From Fimousia sp045616445 (GTDB lineage: Bacteria; Bacillota; Clostridia; Lachnospirales; Lachnospiraceae): a stretch of 41,013 nucleotides of DNA. The translations under genes and the position numbers were made by a program. Below the pieces are notes generated by a model. It did not search any database and was not told the origin of the DNA. It saw nothing but the letters and a program-made list of their open reading frames with translations. The DNA lies in assembly GCA_045616445.1 (NCBI GenBank), contig JAZLGR010000025.1:1-41013 (forward strand), in the 5' to 3' direction. Shown here one piece after another: positions 6,556 through 14,424 of this stretch (position 1 is the stretch's first letter; the number at the start of each line of letters is the position of its first letter).

Positions 6556-6999
6556 ATGATCGCAATCGGATGTGACCACGGCGGATACGCTTTAAAACAG
6601 GAAATTATGGCACACTTAGACAAAAGAGGGTTAGAATACAAGGATTATGGATGCTACAGCGAAGAATCCGTTGACTATCCAATCTACGGTAAAGCAGTCG
6701 CAGAAGCAATTGTATCTGGCGAATGCGAAAGAGGTATCTTAATCTGTGGTACAGGTATCGGAATCTCTGTAACTGCGAATAAGATCAAGGGTATTCGTGC
6801 AGCATTATGTACAGACTGTTTCTGTGCAGAAGCTACAAGAACACACAATGATGCTAACATTTTGGCTTTAGGTGCTCGTGTAACAGGACCTGGTCTTGCA
6901 ATCAAAATCTTAGATACATTCTTAGATACAGAATTCTCCAACGATCCAAGACACGTAAGACGTTTGGAAATGATGGCTGAAATCGAAGCAGCACAGTAG
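6556..6999 (+). CDS. rpiB: Ribose-5-phosphate isomerase B
   Basis: RpiB interconverts ribose 5-phosphate and ribulose 5-phosphate in the non-oxidative pentose phosphate pathway. The chain of 147 residues has the family signature D7-H-G-G near the start, the active-site cysteine C64 in C-G-T-G-I-G-I-S, and H97 in T-H-N-D-A-N. LacA/B-type galactose-6-phosphate isomerases are related, but single-gene RpiB with this cysteine loop fits better. An upstream in-frame ATG at 6541 exists; the start at 6556 is preferred because GGAGGAG sits at 6543-6549 and the family begins M-I-A-I-G-C-D-H. A strong terminator follows at 7040-7078. Confidence 0.93.
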   Translation: MIAIGCDHGGYALKQEIMAHLDKRGLEYKDYGCYSEESVDYPIYGKAVAEAIVSGECERGILICGTGIGISVTANKIKGIRAALCTDCFCAEATRTHNDANILALGARVTGPGLAIKILDTFLDTEFSNDPRHVRRLEMMAEIEAAQ

Positions 7000-7039
7000 A
7001 TGGTATTATGTGACCAAGTTTGATTAATGAATGAATATA

Positions 7040-7078
7040 AATGTCAGCTGACTCAGTGAGGGTTGGCTGGCATTTTTT
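7040..7078 (+). terminator. Terminator after rpiB
   Basis: AATGTCAGC pairs with GCTGGCATT (one G-U) in a stem around a partly paired loop and runs into TTTTTTGCTTTTTT. Confidence 0.85.
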
Positions 7079-7154
7079 GCTTTTTTCACACGATCAGCAA
7101 AATACAGAACTGTTTTGGCATTCGTCCCAAACACTTTTTAAAAGTTTAAAAATA

Positions 7155-7163
7155 TGCTATGAT
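7155..7163 (+). promoter_or_regulatory. Extended -10 promoter candidate for xpt
   Basis: TGCTATGAT is an extended -10 element; a weak TTTTTA lies 17 bases upstream of the hexamer. It would give a leader of about 50 bases. The leader shows none of the conserved blocks of a purine riboswitch. Confidence 0.45.
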
Positions 7164-7222
7164 AGTAATAGATAGAAACGGATATATATTATAGAAGGAA
7201 TACATATAGAGGAGGTGTTTCT

Positions 7223-7813
7223 ATGCAGAAATTAAAGGACCGAATCAGAGAAGAAGGCGTGATCCGTCAGGGGAACGTATTAAAGGTGGACAGCTTCTTG
7301 AACCATCAGTTAGATATGGAATTACTCCGCGTTCTGGCAGAGGAATTTGCAAGACGATTTGAAGGAGAAGAGATCAATAAGGTTCTTACTATTGAGACCT
7401 CCGGAATTGCCATTGCATGTATGGTGGCAGATATTCTGAAGGTGCCGGTAGTCATTGCAAGAAAGACATTGACAAAGAATATGAACGGAGAATTATATCA
7501 GAAAACCGTTACAACCGTTACAAAGGACGAATATGAGCTTTTTGTAGCAAAGCAGTATCTTGGAGAAGGAGACAAGGTTCTACTGATCGACGATTTACTT
7601 GCCCATGGCAAAGCATTAGAAGGCCTTTCCGATATGGTTATGGAATCCGGCGCAGAATTAGTAGGAATTGGTGTGGCGATTGAGAAGAGTTTCCAGATTG
7701 GAAGTAAGCTGATTCGTGATAAGGATATTCGATTAGAATCTCTTGTTATTGTGGATGATCTGGACTGGAGAAGCAATAAAGTTGTCTTCCGTGGAGACGA
7801 GATATCATTATGA
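7223..7813 (+). CDS. xpt: Xanthine phosphoribosyltransferase
   Basis: Xpt salvages xanthine to XMP using PRPP. The 196-residue chain is the normal Xpt length and starts with the typical M-Q-K-L-K-D-R-I. It carries the PRPP-binding loop L-I-D-D-L-L-A-H-G-K-A (121-131) and the substrate-side E-T-S-G-I-A segment (58-63). AGAGGAGGTG lies just upstream of the ATG. In Bacillus xpt is under a purine riboswitch; here I see no such aptamer in 7080-7222. It overlaps the following thioesterase gene by four bases (ATGA), so the two are co-translated. Confidence 0.92.
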   Translation: MQKLKDRIREEGVIRQGNVLKVDSFLNHQLDMELLRVLAEEFARRFEGEEINKVLTIETSGIAIACMVADILKVPVVIARKTLTKNMNGELYQKTVTTVTKDEYELFVAKQYLGEGDKVLLIDDLLAHGKALEGLSDMVMESGAELVGIGVAIEKSFQIGSKLIRDKDIRLESLVIVDDLDWRSNKVVFRGDEISL

Positions 7814-8229
7814 GCATGAATTATGAAGAATTAACCTTTAAAAGAAATCACCAGGGTGGTCATATGCAGGATATGGGCATGGAAATCTTAGAGATTGCCA
7901 AAGGCTATTCCAAGGGGCATATGCATATTGTTGACAGAATGCGCAATCCTTATGGTGCGATTCATGGCGGCGTATTATTCTCTTTTGCTGACACGGTAGG
8001 AGGAAGTGCGGCATTAAGCAGTGGATTTGCCCATGTAACCAGCACGGGTACCATCAATTATTTGAGACCGACAACAAGATCCAACGATATATATGCTGTG
8101 GCAACAGAGATCAAGATGGGTAAAACCATCAGCATTTTTAATGTGGATATTAAGGATGAGCATGATCGTCTTGTGGCACAGGCAGTGATGACCTACTATA
8201 ACATGGGTCAGCCGGTGGATTATCTATAA
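7810..8229 (+). CDS. PaaI-family hotdog-fold thioesterase
   Basis: The 139-residue protein fits the PaaI/YdiI-type hotdog thioesterases, which hydrolyse acyl- or aryl-CoA thioesters. The catalytic-loop pattern N-P-Y-G-A-I-H-G-G-V-L (46-56) is followed by F-A-D61-T-V-G-G, where D61 is the expected general base. The later T-G-T-I-N-Y-L-R-P strand is also typical. The acyl-CoA substrate cannot be predicted. Its start overlaps the xpt stop (ATGA), a link with no obvious metabolic reason. A hairpin at 8243-8264 separates it from the ABC exporter genes. Confidence 0.85.
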   Translation: MSMNYEELTFKRNHQGGHMQDMGMEILEIAKGYSKGHMHIVDRMRNPYGAIHGGVLFSFADTVGGSAALSSGFAHVTSTGTINYLRPTTRSNDIYAVATEIKMGKTISIFNVDIKDEHDRLVAQAVMTYYNMGQPVDYL

Positions 8230-8242
8230 GCTAGATGAAAGT

Positions 8243-8264
8243 CCCTCACCTTTTTGGGTGGGGG
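8243..8264 (+). terminator. Weak intercistronic hairpin
   Basis: CCCTCACC pairs with GGTGGGGG (one G-U) around a short T-rich loop, followed by TCATATTATTT rather than a T-run. It may attenuate or process the transcript between the thioesterase and exporter genes; full termination is doubtful, and no clear promoter is seen after it. Confidence 0.4.
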
Positions 8265-8293
8265 CTCATATTATTTATTAGGAGGAGACAGAT

Positions 8294-10036
8294 ATGTATA
8301 AAGTCAAGAGACTTCTATCCAGTGTCAGGGAGTATAAGAAGGCTTCCATTCTGACACCGACCTACGTGGGGATGGAAGTTATTTTTGAGTGTATTTTGCC
8401 ATTGATCATGGCAGCACTGATTGACGAGATGAGTGGGAATCATCTTGGAGTGATTGCAAAATATGGAGTAATTTTAGTGATTCTTGCAGCGCTTTCCTTA
8501 GCCTGTGGAACATTATCCGGTATGAATGCAGCAAAAGCATCCTGTGGTCTTGCGAAAAACCTTCGCCAGGATCTTTTTTTTAAGATTCAGGATTTTGCAT
8601 TTGCAGACATCGACAAATTCTCATCTTCATCCCTGGTAACCCGTATGACAACAGACGTAACAAACATTCAGAATGCGTACCAGATGCTGATTCGAGGCGC
8701 AGTGCGTACGCCGATGATGATGTTTTTCTCCGTTGCCATGTGTATGACGATCAATGTGAAGATGGCGATGATCTTCCTTGTGATGATCCCGATTTTAGGC
8801 TATGGATTATTAAAAATCGCAACCACTGTATTTCCGATTTTCAGACGTATCTTTAAAAAATACGACGCGCTGAATAATTCCGTGCAGGAGAATATCTCCG
8901 GCATCCGCGTGGTGAAATCCTTTGTGCGTGAAGACTTTGAAAAGCAGAAATTTAATCAGGCTTCTGAAGAGGTTCGACAGGACTTTACCCATGTAGAGAA
9001 GATTTTAGCATTCAATGCACCGCTCATGATGACCTGTATCAGCTTAGCCATGACATTAGTCAGCTTTTTCGGTGCCAAGATGATCATCGAAAGCCATGAG
9101 ACGGTACTTTCCATCGGAGAATTATCTGCGCTTACCACTTATGGTGTCCAGATTTTATCCTCCATGATGATGTTATCCTTTGTTTTCGTCATGTGTTCTC
9201 TGGCAGTAGAACCAATCAACCGAATTGTTGAGGTATTAGACCACGAAAGCACCCTCACCTCTCCGGAAGATGGAATCACAAAGGTGGAAGACGGCAGCAT
9301 CGTATTCGACCATGTATCATTCCGATATAACGATCACAGCCCAAAGAATGCCTTAACAGATATCAATTTAGAAATCAAATCAGGACAGACCATCGGTATT
9401 ATCGGTGGAACCGGATCCTCCAAATCCTCTCTCATTCAGCTGATTTCCAGACTGTATGACGTCAGTGAAGGTGCTGTCTATGTTGGCGGCAGGGATGTTC
9501 GTGACTATGATTTGGAATCCCTTCGAGAGGAAGTTTCTGTTGTATTACAGAAGAATATCTTATTCTCCGGAACGATCAAAGAGAATTTACGCTGGGGCAA
9601 ACCAGATGCAAACGATGAAGAAATCATCCATGTTTGTAAGCTTGCCCAGGCCGATGAATTCGTATCCCAGTTCCCGGATGGATATGATACCATGATCGAG
9701 CGAGGCGGAAGCAACGTATCCGGTGGACAGAAACAGAGACTTTGTATCGCCCGTGCGTTACTTAAAAAACCGAAAATCTTAATTTTAGACGACTCTACTT
9801 CTGCAGTAGATACGAGAACGGATGCCCTTATTCGTAAGGCGCTCAGGGAAGAAATTCCAGATACAACCAAGATCATCATTGCACAGCGTGTATCCTCCGT
9901 GGAGGATGCAGATGAAATCCTTGTTATGGAAGAAGGAAGAATCGCGGAACGCGGTACAAGTGCAGAATTATTAGCCCTTGGCGGTATCTACAGCGAAGTG
10001 TATGAAACTCAGACAAAGAGCAAGGAGGTGGACTAG
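8294..10036 (+). CDS. Heterodimeric ABC exporter subunit with degenerate ATP site
   Basis: This 580-residue half-transporter has an N-terminal six-helix ABC exporter domain (about 15-310) and a C-terminal ATPase domain (about 335-575). Several catalytic positions are non-canonical: Walker A reads G-G-T-G-S-S376-K-S (serine for the last glycine), Walker B ends D499-D500 (aspartate for the catalytic glutamate), and the switch histidine is Q531 (I-I-A-Q-R). The signature motif V-S-G-G-Q (475-479) is intact. This is the known pattern of the TM287/BmrC-like member of heterodimeric exporters, whose partner supplies the active Walker site, so it is not a pseudogene. The substrate (drug, peptide or lipid) is unknown. 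AGGAGGA precedes the ATG. Confidence 0.92.
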   Translation: MYKVKRLLSSVREYKKASILTPTYVGMEVIFECILPLIMAALIDEMSGNHLGVIAKYGVILVILAALSLACGTLSGMNAAKASCGLAKNLRQDLFFKIQDFAFADIDKFSSSSLVTRMTTDVTNIQNAYQMLIRGAVRTPMMMFFSVAMCMTINVKMAMIFLVMIPILGYGLLKIATTVFPIFRRIFKKYDALNNSVQENISGIRVVKSFVREDFEKQKFNQASEEVRQDFTHVEKILAFNAPLMMTCISLAMTLVSFFGAKMIIESHETVLSIGELSALTTYGVQILSSMMMLSFVFVMCSLAVEPINRIVEVLDHESTLTSPEDGITKVEDGSIVFDHVSFRYNDHSPKNALTDINLEIKSGQTIGIIGGTGSSKSSLIQLISRLYDVSEGAVYVGGRDVRDYDLESLREEVSVVLQKNILFSGTIKENLRWGKPDANDEEIIHVCKLAQADEFVSQFPDGYDTMIERGGSNVSGGQKQRLCIARALLKKPKILILDDSTSAVDTRTDALIRKALREEIPDTTKIIIAQRVSSVEDADEILVMEEGRIAERGTSAELLALGGIYSEVYETQTKSKEVD

Positions 10037-10037
10037 G

Positions 10038-11981
10038 ATGGCAAAGAAAAAGATGAACAAAGGTCCACAGGGCGGCCCTCCAATGGGTGGTCCACCGATC
10101 AAAAAGGGTACATTCGGCCGTCTGATCAAATATCTCCTGAAAAACTATAAAGGAAGACTGCTCATCGTCATGATCTGTATCATTGTAAGCTCCGTTTCCA
10201 TGGTAATTGGAACCGTATTTTTACGACAGCTCATCGATCAGGTCATCACACCAGGCTTAACCGTAGGTCTTGATGCAGTATGGGCAGACCTTGTGAAGTA
10301 CATTTGCCTGATGGCGGGCATCTATCTGGCAGGGGTCATCTGTACAACGACTTATACAAGAATCATGGCGACCGTCACCCAGGGCATGTTAAAGTCTTTC
10401 CGAAATGACATGTTCAACGTGATGCAGTCCCTTCCGATTAGATATTTTGATACCCACGCCCACGGGGATATCATGAGTACTTATACCAATGATACCGATG
10501 CGATCCGTCAGCTCATTGGTCAGAGTATTCCAAACCTGTTCCAGACTGTATTGAGCTTAAGCTCCATGATCATCATGATGATCAGTTTCAGCATTCCGCT
10601 GACAATTGCCACTGGAATCATTAGTTTGAGTATTGTATACGTGACAAAGACATTTGCCGGGGCAAGTGCCAAATATATGATGGCACAGCAGAAAACCTTA
10701 GCGGAAGAAGAAGGATTCGTGGAAGAGATGATGACTGGGCAGAAGGTTGTCAAGGTGTTCTGCCACGAAGAACAGGCGAAGGAAGATTTCGACCGGATCA
10801 ATGAAGCTCTCTACGAAGCAGGCCGTACTGCCAATGCCAACGGTAACATCCTCATGCCGATCATCCACAACATCGGTAACATGATGTACGTGCTTTTGGC
10901 CATTATCGGCGGCTTAATGGTTTATTTCCATGTGCCAAATGTTTCCATCACCGGAGTGGCACCGGTAACAGTCGGCGTTGTCATCTCCTTCCTAACCGTT
11001 TCCCGCCAGCTTTCCCAGACCATTGGCCAGACCTCCATGCAGGTACCAATGATTGCCATGGGTATGGCAGGGGCGAGCCGTGTATTTGCCCTGATGGATG
11101 AAGAACCGGAATATGACGAAGGATATGTAACATTGGTCTATGCACGAAGAAATGAAAAGGGCGAGCTTGAGGAAGCACCAAGCCGTACCGGACTTTGGGC
11201 ATGGAAGCATCCACACAAGGCAACCGGTACTGTGACCTATGAAGAGTTGAAGGGGCATGTGGAGCTTGAACATGTGGACTTTGGATATGTGCCGGAGAAG
11301 ATGGTTCTCCATGACATTAGCCTCTATGCAGAACCGGGTCAGAAAATTGCCTTTGTTGGTGCAACCGGCGCTGGCAAGACCACAATTACAAACTTAATCA
11401 ACCGTTTCTACGATATTCCGGATGGAAAGATTCGTTATGACGGTATTAATATCAATAAGATCAAGAAACACGATCTGAGACATTCTCTCGGTATCGTATT
11501 ACAGGATGTAAATTTATTTACCGGAACTGTGATGGAAAATATCCGTTATGGTCGACTGGTTGCAACGGATGAAGACTGTATTGAAGCAGCAAAGCTTGCC
11601 AATGCACACAGCTTTATCGAGCGACTGCCAGAAGGCTATAACACCATGCTTACCGGTAATGGAGCCAACCTTTCCCAGGGACAGAGACAGCTCTTATCCA
11701 TCGCCCGCGCAGCAGTTGCCAACCATCCGGTTATGATCTTAGACGAAGCGACATCCTCCATCGATACCCGTACCGAAGCGCTGGTTTCTGAAGGTATGGA
11801 TAACCTGATGGAAGGAAGAACTGTATTCGTCATTGCCCACAGACTCTCCACCGTTCGAAACAGTGACTGCATTATGGTACTTGACCATGGACACATCATC
11901 GAGCGCGGTACCCACGATGAGCTGATCGCCAAGAAGGGCACCTACTATCAGCTTTATACCGGAGCCTTCGAGTGGGATTAA
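10038..11981 (+). CDS. Heterodimeric ABC exporter subunit with canonical Walker sites
   Basis: This is the partner half-transporter of 647 residues. It has a basic, glycine/proline-rich N-terminal tail (1-25), six membrane helices (about 38-345), a roughly 40-residue insertion before the ATPase domain (about 360-405), and canonical Walker A G-A-T-G-A-G-K-T (441-448), catalytic E570 and H601. Its own signature is altered (L-S-Q-G-Q, 545-549). Thus the active ATP site combines this Walker set with the partner's VSGGQ, and the degenerate site combines the partner's Walker set with this LSQGQ. The start at 10038 is chosen because AAGGAGGTG lies 9 bases upstream and overlaps the end of the first gene; a longer open frame reaching back to 9978 is not needed. 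A terminator follows at 12002-12040. Confidence 0.93.
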   Translation: MAKKKMNKGPQGGPPMGGPPIKKGTFGRLIKYLLKNYKGRLLIVMICIIVSSVSMVIGTVFLRQLIDQVITPGLTVGLDAVWADLVKYICLMAGIYLAGVICTTTYTRIMATVTQGMLKSFRNDMFNVMQSLPIRYFDTHAHGDIMSTYTNDTDAIRQLIGQSIPNLFQTVLSLSSMIIMMISFSIPLTIATGIISLSIVYVTKTFAGASAKYMMAQQKTLAEEEGFVEEMMTGQKVVKVFCHEEQAKEDFDRINEALYEAGRTANANGNILMPIIHNIGNMMYVLLAIIGGLMVYFHVPNVSITGVAPVTVGVVISFLTVSRQLSQTIGQTSMQVPMIAMGMAGASRVFALMDEEPEYDEGYVTLVYARRNEKGELEEAPSRTGLWAWKHPHKATGTVTYEELKGHVELEHVDFGYVPEKMVLHDISLYAEPGQKIAFVGATGAGKTTITNLINRFYDIPDGKIRYDGININKIKKHDLRHSLGIVLQDVNLFTGTVMENIRYGRLVATDEDCIEAAKLANAHSFIERLPEGYNTMLTGNGANLSQGQRQLLSIARAAVANHPVMILDEATSSIDTRTEALVSEGMDNLMEGRTVFVIAHRLSTVRNSDCIMVLDHGHIIERGTHDELIAKKGTYYQLYTGAFEWD

Positions 11982-12001
11982 TATTAAATTAGAATAATTG
12001 T

Positions 12002-12040
12002 AAACAGGGTGTAAAATCTTTGGATTTTGCACCCTGTTTT
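12002..12040 (+). terminator. Terminator of the ABC exporter operon
   Basis: A 17-bp stem with a single G-U pair and a TTTG loop (12002-12039) runs into a T-run, 20 bases after the stop codon. Confidence 0.88.
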
Positions 12041-12073
12041 CATTGAACAAATGCTTTTATAAATCCTTTTTGA

Positions 12074-12102
12074 TTGCGAATGTCTATATAAAATGCTATA
12101 AT
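12074..12102 (+). promoter_or_regulatory. Promoter of the ATP synthase operon
   Basis: TTGCGA (12074-12079), a 17-base spacer and TATAAT (12097-12102) preceded by TGC (extended -10) lie 60 bases before the first gene of the operon. Confidence 0.7.
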
Positions 12103-12161
12103 TCAATAATAGGGCGTAGTGCGCTCTAATGGGTGGGTGAAACTTTCAAAAGGAGAAAACA

Positions 12162-12401
12162 ATGAAAGAAAATCGCAAAGTAGTGAAAATGTTATTCTTA
12201 ATATCACAGCTTGGTATTACGATGCTGACATCTATTTTTCTGTGTATGTTTATTGGACTTTTCCTGGATGGAAGATTTGGTACCCATTTTTTTATTCCTT
12301 TCTTACTAATTGGGATTGGTGGAGGCTTTAAGGGCATCTACAACCTGATCGTAAGAGCGAATGATGAGGAGTCTGGCGATGATGAAAGAGAAACTAAGTG
12401 A
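12162..12401 (+). CDS. AtpZ/AtpI-like small membrane protein at head of atp operon
   Basis: This is a 79-residue protein with two membrane helices (about 9-32 and 40-64) and an acidic C-terminal tail. Its size, F-L-D-G-R-F-G motif after the first helix and G-I-G-G-G-F-K-G-I-Y segment in the second match the AtpZ/AtpI family encoded in front of F-ATPase operons. Such proteins have been implicated in Mg2+/Ca2+ uptake or in assembly of the c ring; the role here is inferred from that. AAAGGAG precedes the ATG. Its end overlaps the next gene by 23 bases. Confidence 0.78.
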   Translation: MKENRKVVKMLFLISQLGITMLTSIFLCMFIGLFLDGRFGTHFFIPFLLIGIGGGFKGIYNLIVRANDEESGDDERETK

Positions 12402-12789
12402 ACTTAATGAGACACTGCTGGATCTGATCATCGGCATATTGATCTACAATGTGCTGATTGGGGTGATAGGAATGATCATTAAGAGAAGCCTGTTCTACCT
12501 GTTAGGGGTGACAGGAGGCACAGTTTTGGCAGTGATCATGGTATTTATCATGCTCTACTTCATTGACGGTGCTCTGGACATGGATCCGAAGTCGGCGAAT
12601 GCATATATGTTAAAGGGACAGATGATTCGGTATGGAATTATGGGAGCTTCTTCAATTATTGCAATCAAAGTCCACTTTTACACCTTTGCCGGTGGAATTC
12701 TTGCATTATTAGGAATAAAGGCTGCGGCCCATATGCAGCCATTTGTGAATAAATATATCACAAAAAAAATAACAATACCTGACGAGTAG
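12379..12789 (+). CDS. atpI: ATP synthase subunit I (AtpI)
   Basis: This 136-residue hydrophobic protein has four predicted membrane helices (about 12-33, 38-58, 79-98 and 101-118) and a basic C-terminus, the layout of AtpI, which assists c-ring assembly. Identification leans on position between the AtpZ-like gene and atpB. Among several in-frame ATGs (12361, 12364, 12379, 12382) the one at 12379 is preferred because AGGAG at 12367-12371 lies 7 bases upstream. The overlap with the preceding gene indicates coupled translation. Confidence 0.72.
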   Translation: MMKEKLSELNETLLDLIIGILIYNVLIGVIGMIIKRSLFYLLGVTGGTVLAVIMVFIMLYFIDGALDMDPKSANAYMLKGQMIRYGIMGASSIIAIKVHFYTFAGGILALLGIKAAAHMQPFVNKYITKKITIPDE

Positions 12790-12834
12790 TCAGGGGCAAA
12801 TAAGCGAATCTTTCGCAGAAAGGAAGGAGATGCT

Positions 12835-13572
12835 ATGGGAATGTTTATGACCAATATGATGGCAGGCTCAGGCATGATGCTGGCAGATGCTGATTTTACT
12901 GCCCATTATCTGATGCCAATCAATTTGTTTGGTCAGACGGTGTACTTCACTACAACACATGTATGTACATGCATTGTGTTAATTGCAATTCTTGCTATGG
13001 CGCTTTTTGCAAGACATGCAGTTTTGAAGGAAGACTATGAAGTGCCGAATAATGTTCAGAATGTCGTTGAGATGTTGATCGAATTTTTGAATGGCGTTGT
13101 AGAGAATAACATGGGACGCCATGCGAAATCATTCTCCAACTATATCATGACATTGATGATCTTTATCTTCATAGCCAACACATCCGGCTTATTTGGACTT
13201 AGACCACCTACCGCTGATTACGGTACCACACTGGCTCTGGCTTTGATTTCATTTGTACTGATTCAGTTCAGTGCATTTAAGACAAGTGGATTCGGAGCAT
13301 TGACAGATCTGGCAAAGCCAATCCCAATCTTACTGCCGATCAACATCATCGGAGAGATTTCAACACCACTTTCAATGTCTCTTCGTTTGTTTGGTAACGT
13401 TGTATCCGGTACAGTAATGCTTGGTTTATGGTATGGTCTGCTTCCAGTATTCGTGAAGCTGGGAATTCCGGCTTTCTTGCATGCTTACTTTGATTTGTTC
13501 TCCGGAGCAATTCAGACATACGTATTTGCAATGTTAACTATGGTTTATATTACAGACAAGCGTGACGCTTAA
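12835..13572 (+). CDS. atpB: F1Fo-ATP synthase subunit a
   Basis: Subunit a forms the stator half-channels through which ions reach the c ring. The 245-residue chain has the expected five to six membrane helices. The indispensable arginine is present as R184 in M-S-L-R-L-F-G-N. The position equivalent to E. coli Glu219 is T193, while D220 sits where E. coli has His245 (seven residues before Q227), a swap I believe is usual in clostridial enzymes. GGAGATGCT precedes the ATG. It is followed 24 bases later by atpE. Nothing suggests it is broken, which makes the change in the c subunit stand out. Confidence 0.93.
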   Translation: MGMFMTNMMAGSGMMLADADFTAHYLMPINLFGQTVYFTTTHVCTCIVLIAILAMALFARHAVLKEDYEVPNNVQNVVEMLIEFLNGVVENNMGRHAKSFSNYIMTLMIFIFIANTSGLFGLRPPTADYGTTLALALISFVLIQFSAFKTSGFGALTDLAKPIPILLPINIIGEISTPLSMSLRLFGNVVSGTVMLGLWYGLLPVFVKLGIPAFLHAYFDLFSGAIQTYVFAMLTMVYITDKRDA

Positions 13573-13596
13573 TCAATTTTTAGGAGGAAAATTACT

Positions 13597-13863
13597 ATGG
13601 GTAATATCACAAATGAAGGCTTAGTATTAATGGGATCTGCTATCGGTGCTGGTCTCGCTGTTATCGCTGGTATCGGACCTGGTATTGGTCAGGGTATCGC
13701 TGCTGGTTATGGTGCATCTGCTGTAGGACGTAACCCAGGTGCTCGTGGTGAAATCATGTCCACAATGTTACTTGGTCAGGCCGTTGCCGCAACAACAGGT
13801 CTTTACGGATTAGTAGTTGCTCTGATCTTACTCTTCGCTAACCCATTAATTGGTAGATTATAA
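13597..13863 (+). CDS. atpE: F1Fo-ATP synthase subunit c, lacking the ion-binding glutamate
   Basis: Subunit c is the rotor hairpin; each copy normally carries one H+ or Na+ on a carboxylate in its second helix. This 88-residue protein has the two helices (about 10-42 and 53-83), the glycine-rich first helix, and the R45-N-P loop that contacts gamma and epsilon. Residues that shape a sodium site in Ilyobacter-type c subunits are kept at identical positions: Q32, V63, T66 (Ser in Ilyobacter) and Y70. However residue 65, expected to be Glu, is Ala (codon GCA, 13789-13791). The only acidic residues are E7 near the N-terminus and E52 in the loop. GAA to GCA is a one-base change, so a point mutation or sequence error is possible. 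AGGAGGAAAA precedes the ATG. Confidence 0.95.
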   Translation: MGNITNEGLVLMGSAIGAGLAVIAGIGPGIGQGIAAGYGASAVGRNPGARGEIMSTMLLGQAVAATTGLYGLVVALILLFANPLIGRL

Positions 13864-13905
13864 GAAACAGTAAGTAGTAACCAATAATCCAAAGGAGGCC
13901 AAAGA

Positions 13906-14424
13906 ATGGATGGTAGAATTTTTGGCTTGGATTTACAGTTAGGCTTTGACGCCGTGTTACAGGCAATTGCTGTTTTACTCTTATTCATGGCTCTTACCTA
14001 CATCCTTTATGAACCGGTAAAGAAGATTTTAAAGGATCGTCAGGAAAAGATTAAGAATGAACTGGCAACAGCAGCCTCTGACATGGAAGAAGCAGCTAAA
14101 TTACGAGCTGATTATGAAAATAAGTTAAAAGACATTAACAAAGAAGCGGATCAGATTCTGGCCGAAGCCCGTAAAAAAGCACTGAAGAAAGAGCAGGAAA
14201 TCATTGCAGATGCACAGGATGAAGCTGCAAGAATCGTTGCTCGTGCCAATGCGGAAATTGAATTAGAAAAGAAAAAGGTAAAAGACGAAGTCAAAACAGA
14301 AATGATCGCGATTGCATCTGCTATGGCTGGAAAGTTTGTTGCAGAAACAATCGATGCTGATAAACAGGACGCTTTAATTACAGAAACATTACAGGAAATG
14401 GGTGATCAGACATGGCTAAGCTAG
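13906..14424 (+). CDS. atpF: F1Fo-ATP synthase subunit b
   Basis: Subunit b is the peripheral stalk linking subunit a to the F1 head. It has one N-terminal membrane helix (about residues 12-38) followed by a long charged coiled coil rich in K, E and A (about 42-150) and a short C-terminal part that contacts delta. The 172-residue length is typical. AAAGGAGG precedes the ATG. The last 13 bases overlap the start of atpH, so delta and b are coupled. Confidence 0.92.
   Translation: MDGRIFGLDLQLGFDAVLQAIAVLLLFMALTYILYEPVKKILKDRQEKIKNELATAASDMEEAAKLRADYENKLKDINKEADQILAEARKKALKKEQEIIADAQDEAARIVARANAEIELEKKKVKDEVKTEMIAIASAMAGKFVAETIDADKQDALITETLQEMGDQTWLS

Noticed and set aside
7080..7222. Purine riboswitch in front of xpt
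   Set aside because: The conserved core blocks of the aptamer are not present, and no antiterminator/terminator pair lies between promoter and start codon.
8294..10036. First ABC subunit as a decaying pseudogene because Walker A, Walker B and the switch His are changed
   Set aside because: The frame is intact, the signature motif is perfect, and the changes match the degenerate half-site of heterodimeric exporters.
12835..13572. Subunit a lacking the E. coli Glu219 equivalent as a second Fo defect
   Set aside because: An acidic residue (D220) occupies the His245 position, a swap expected in this group, and the essential arginine is present.
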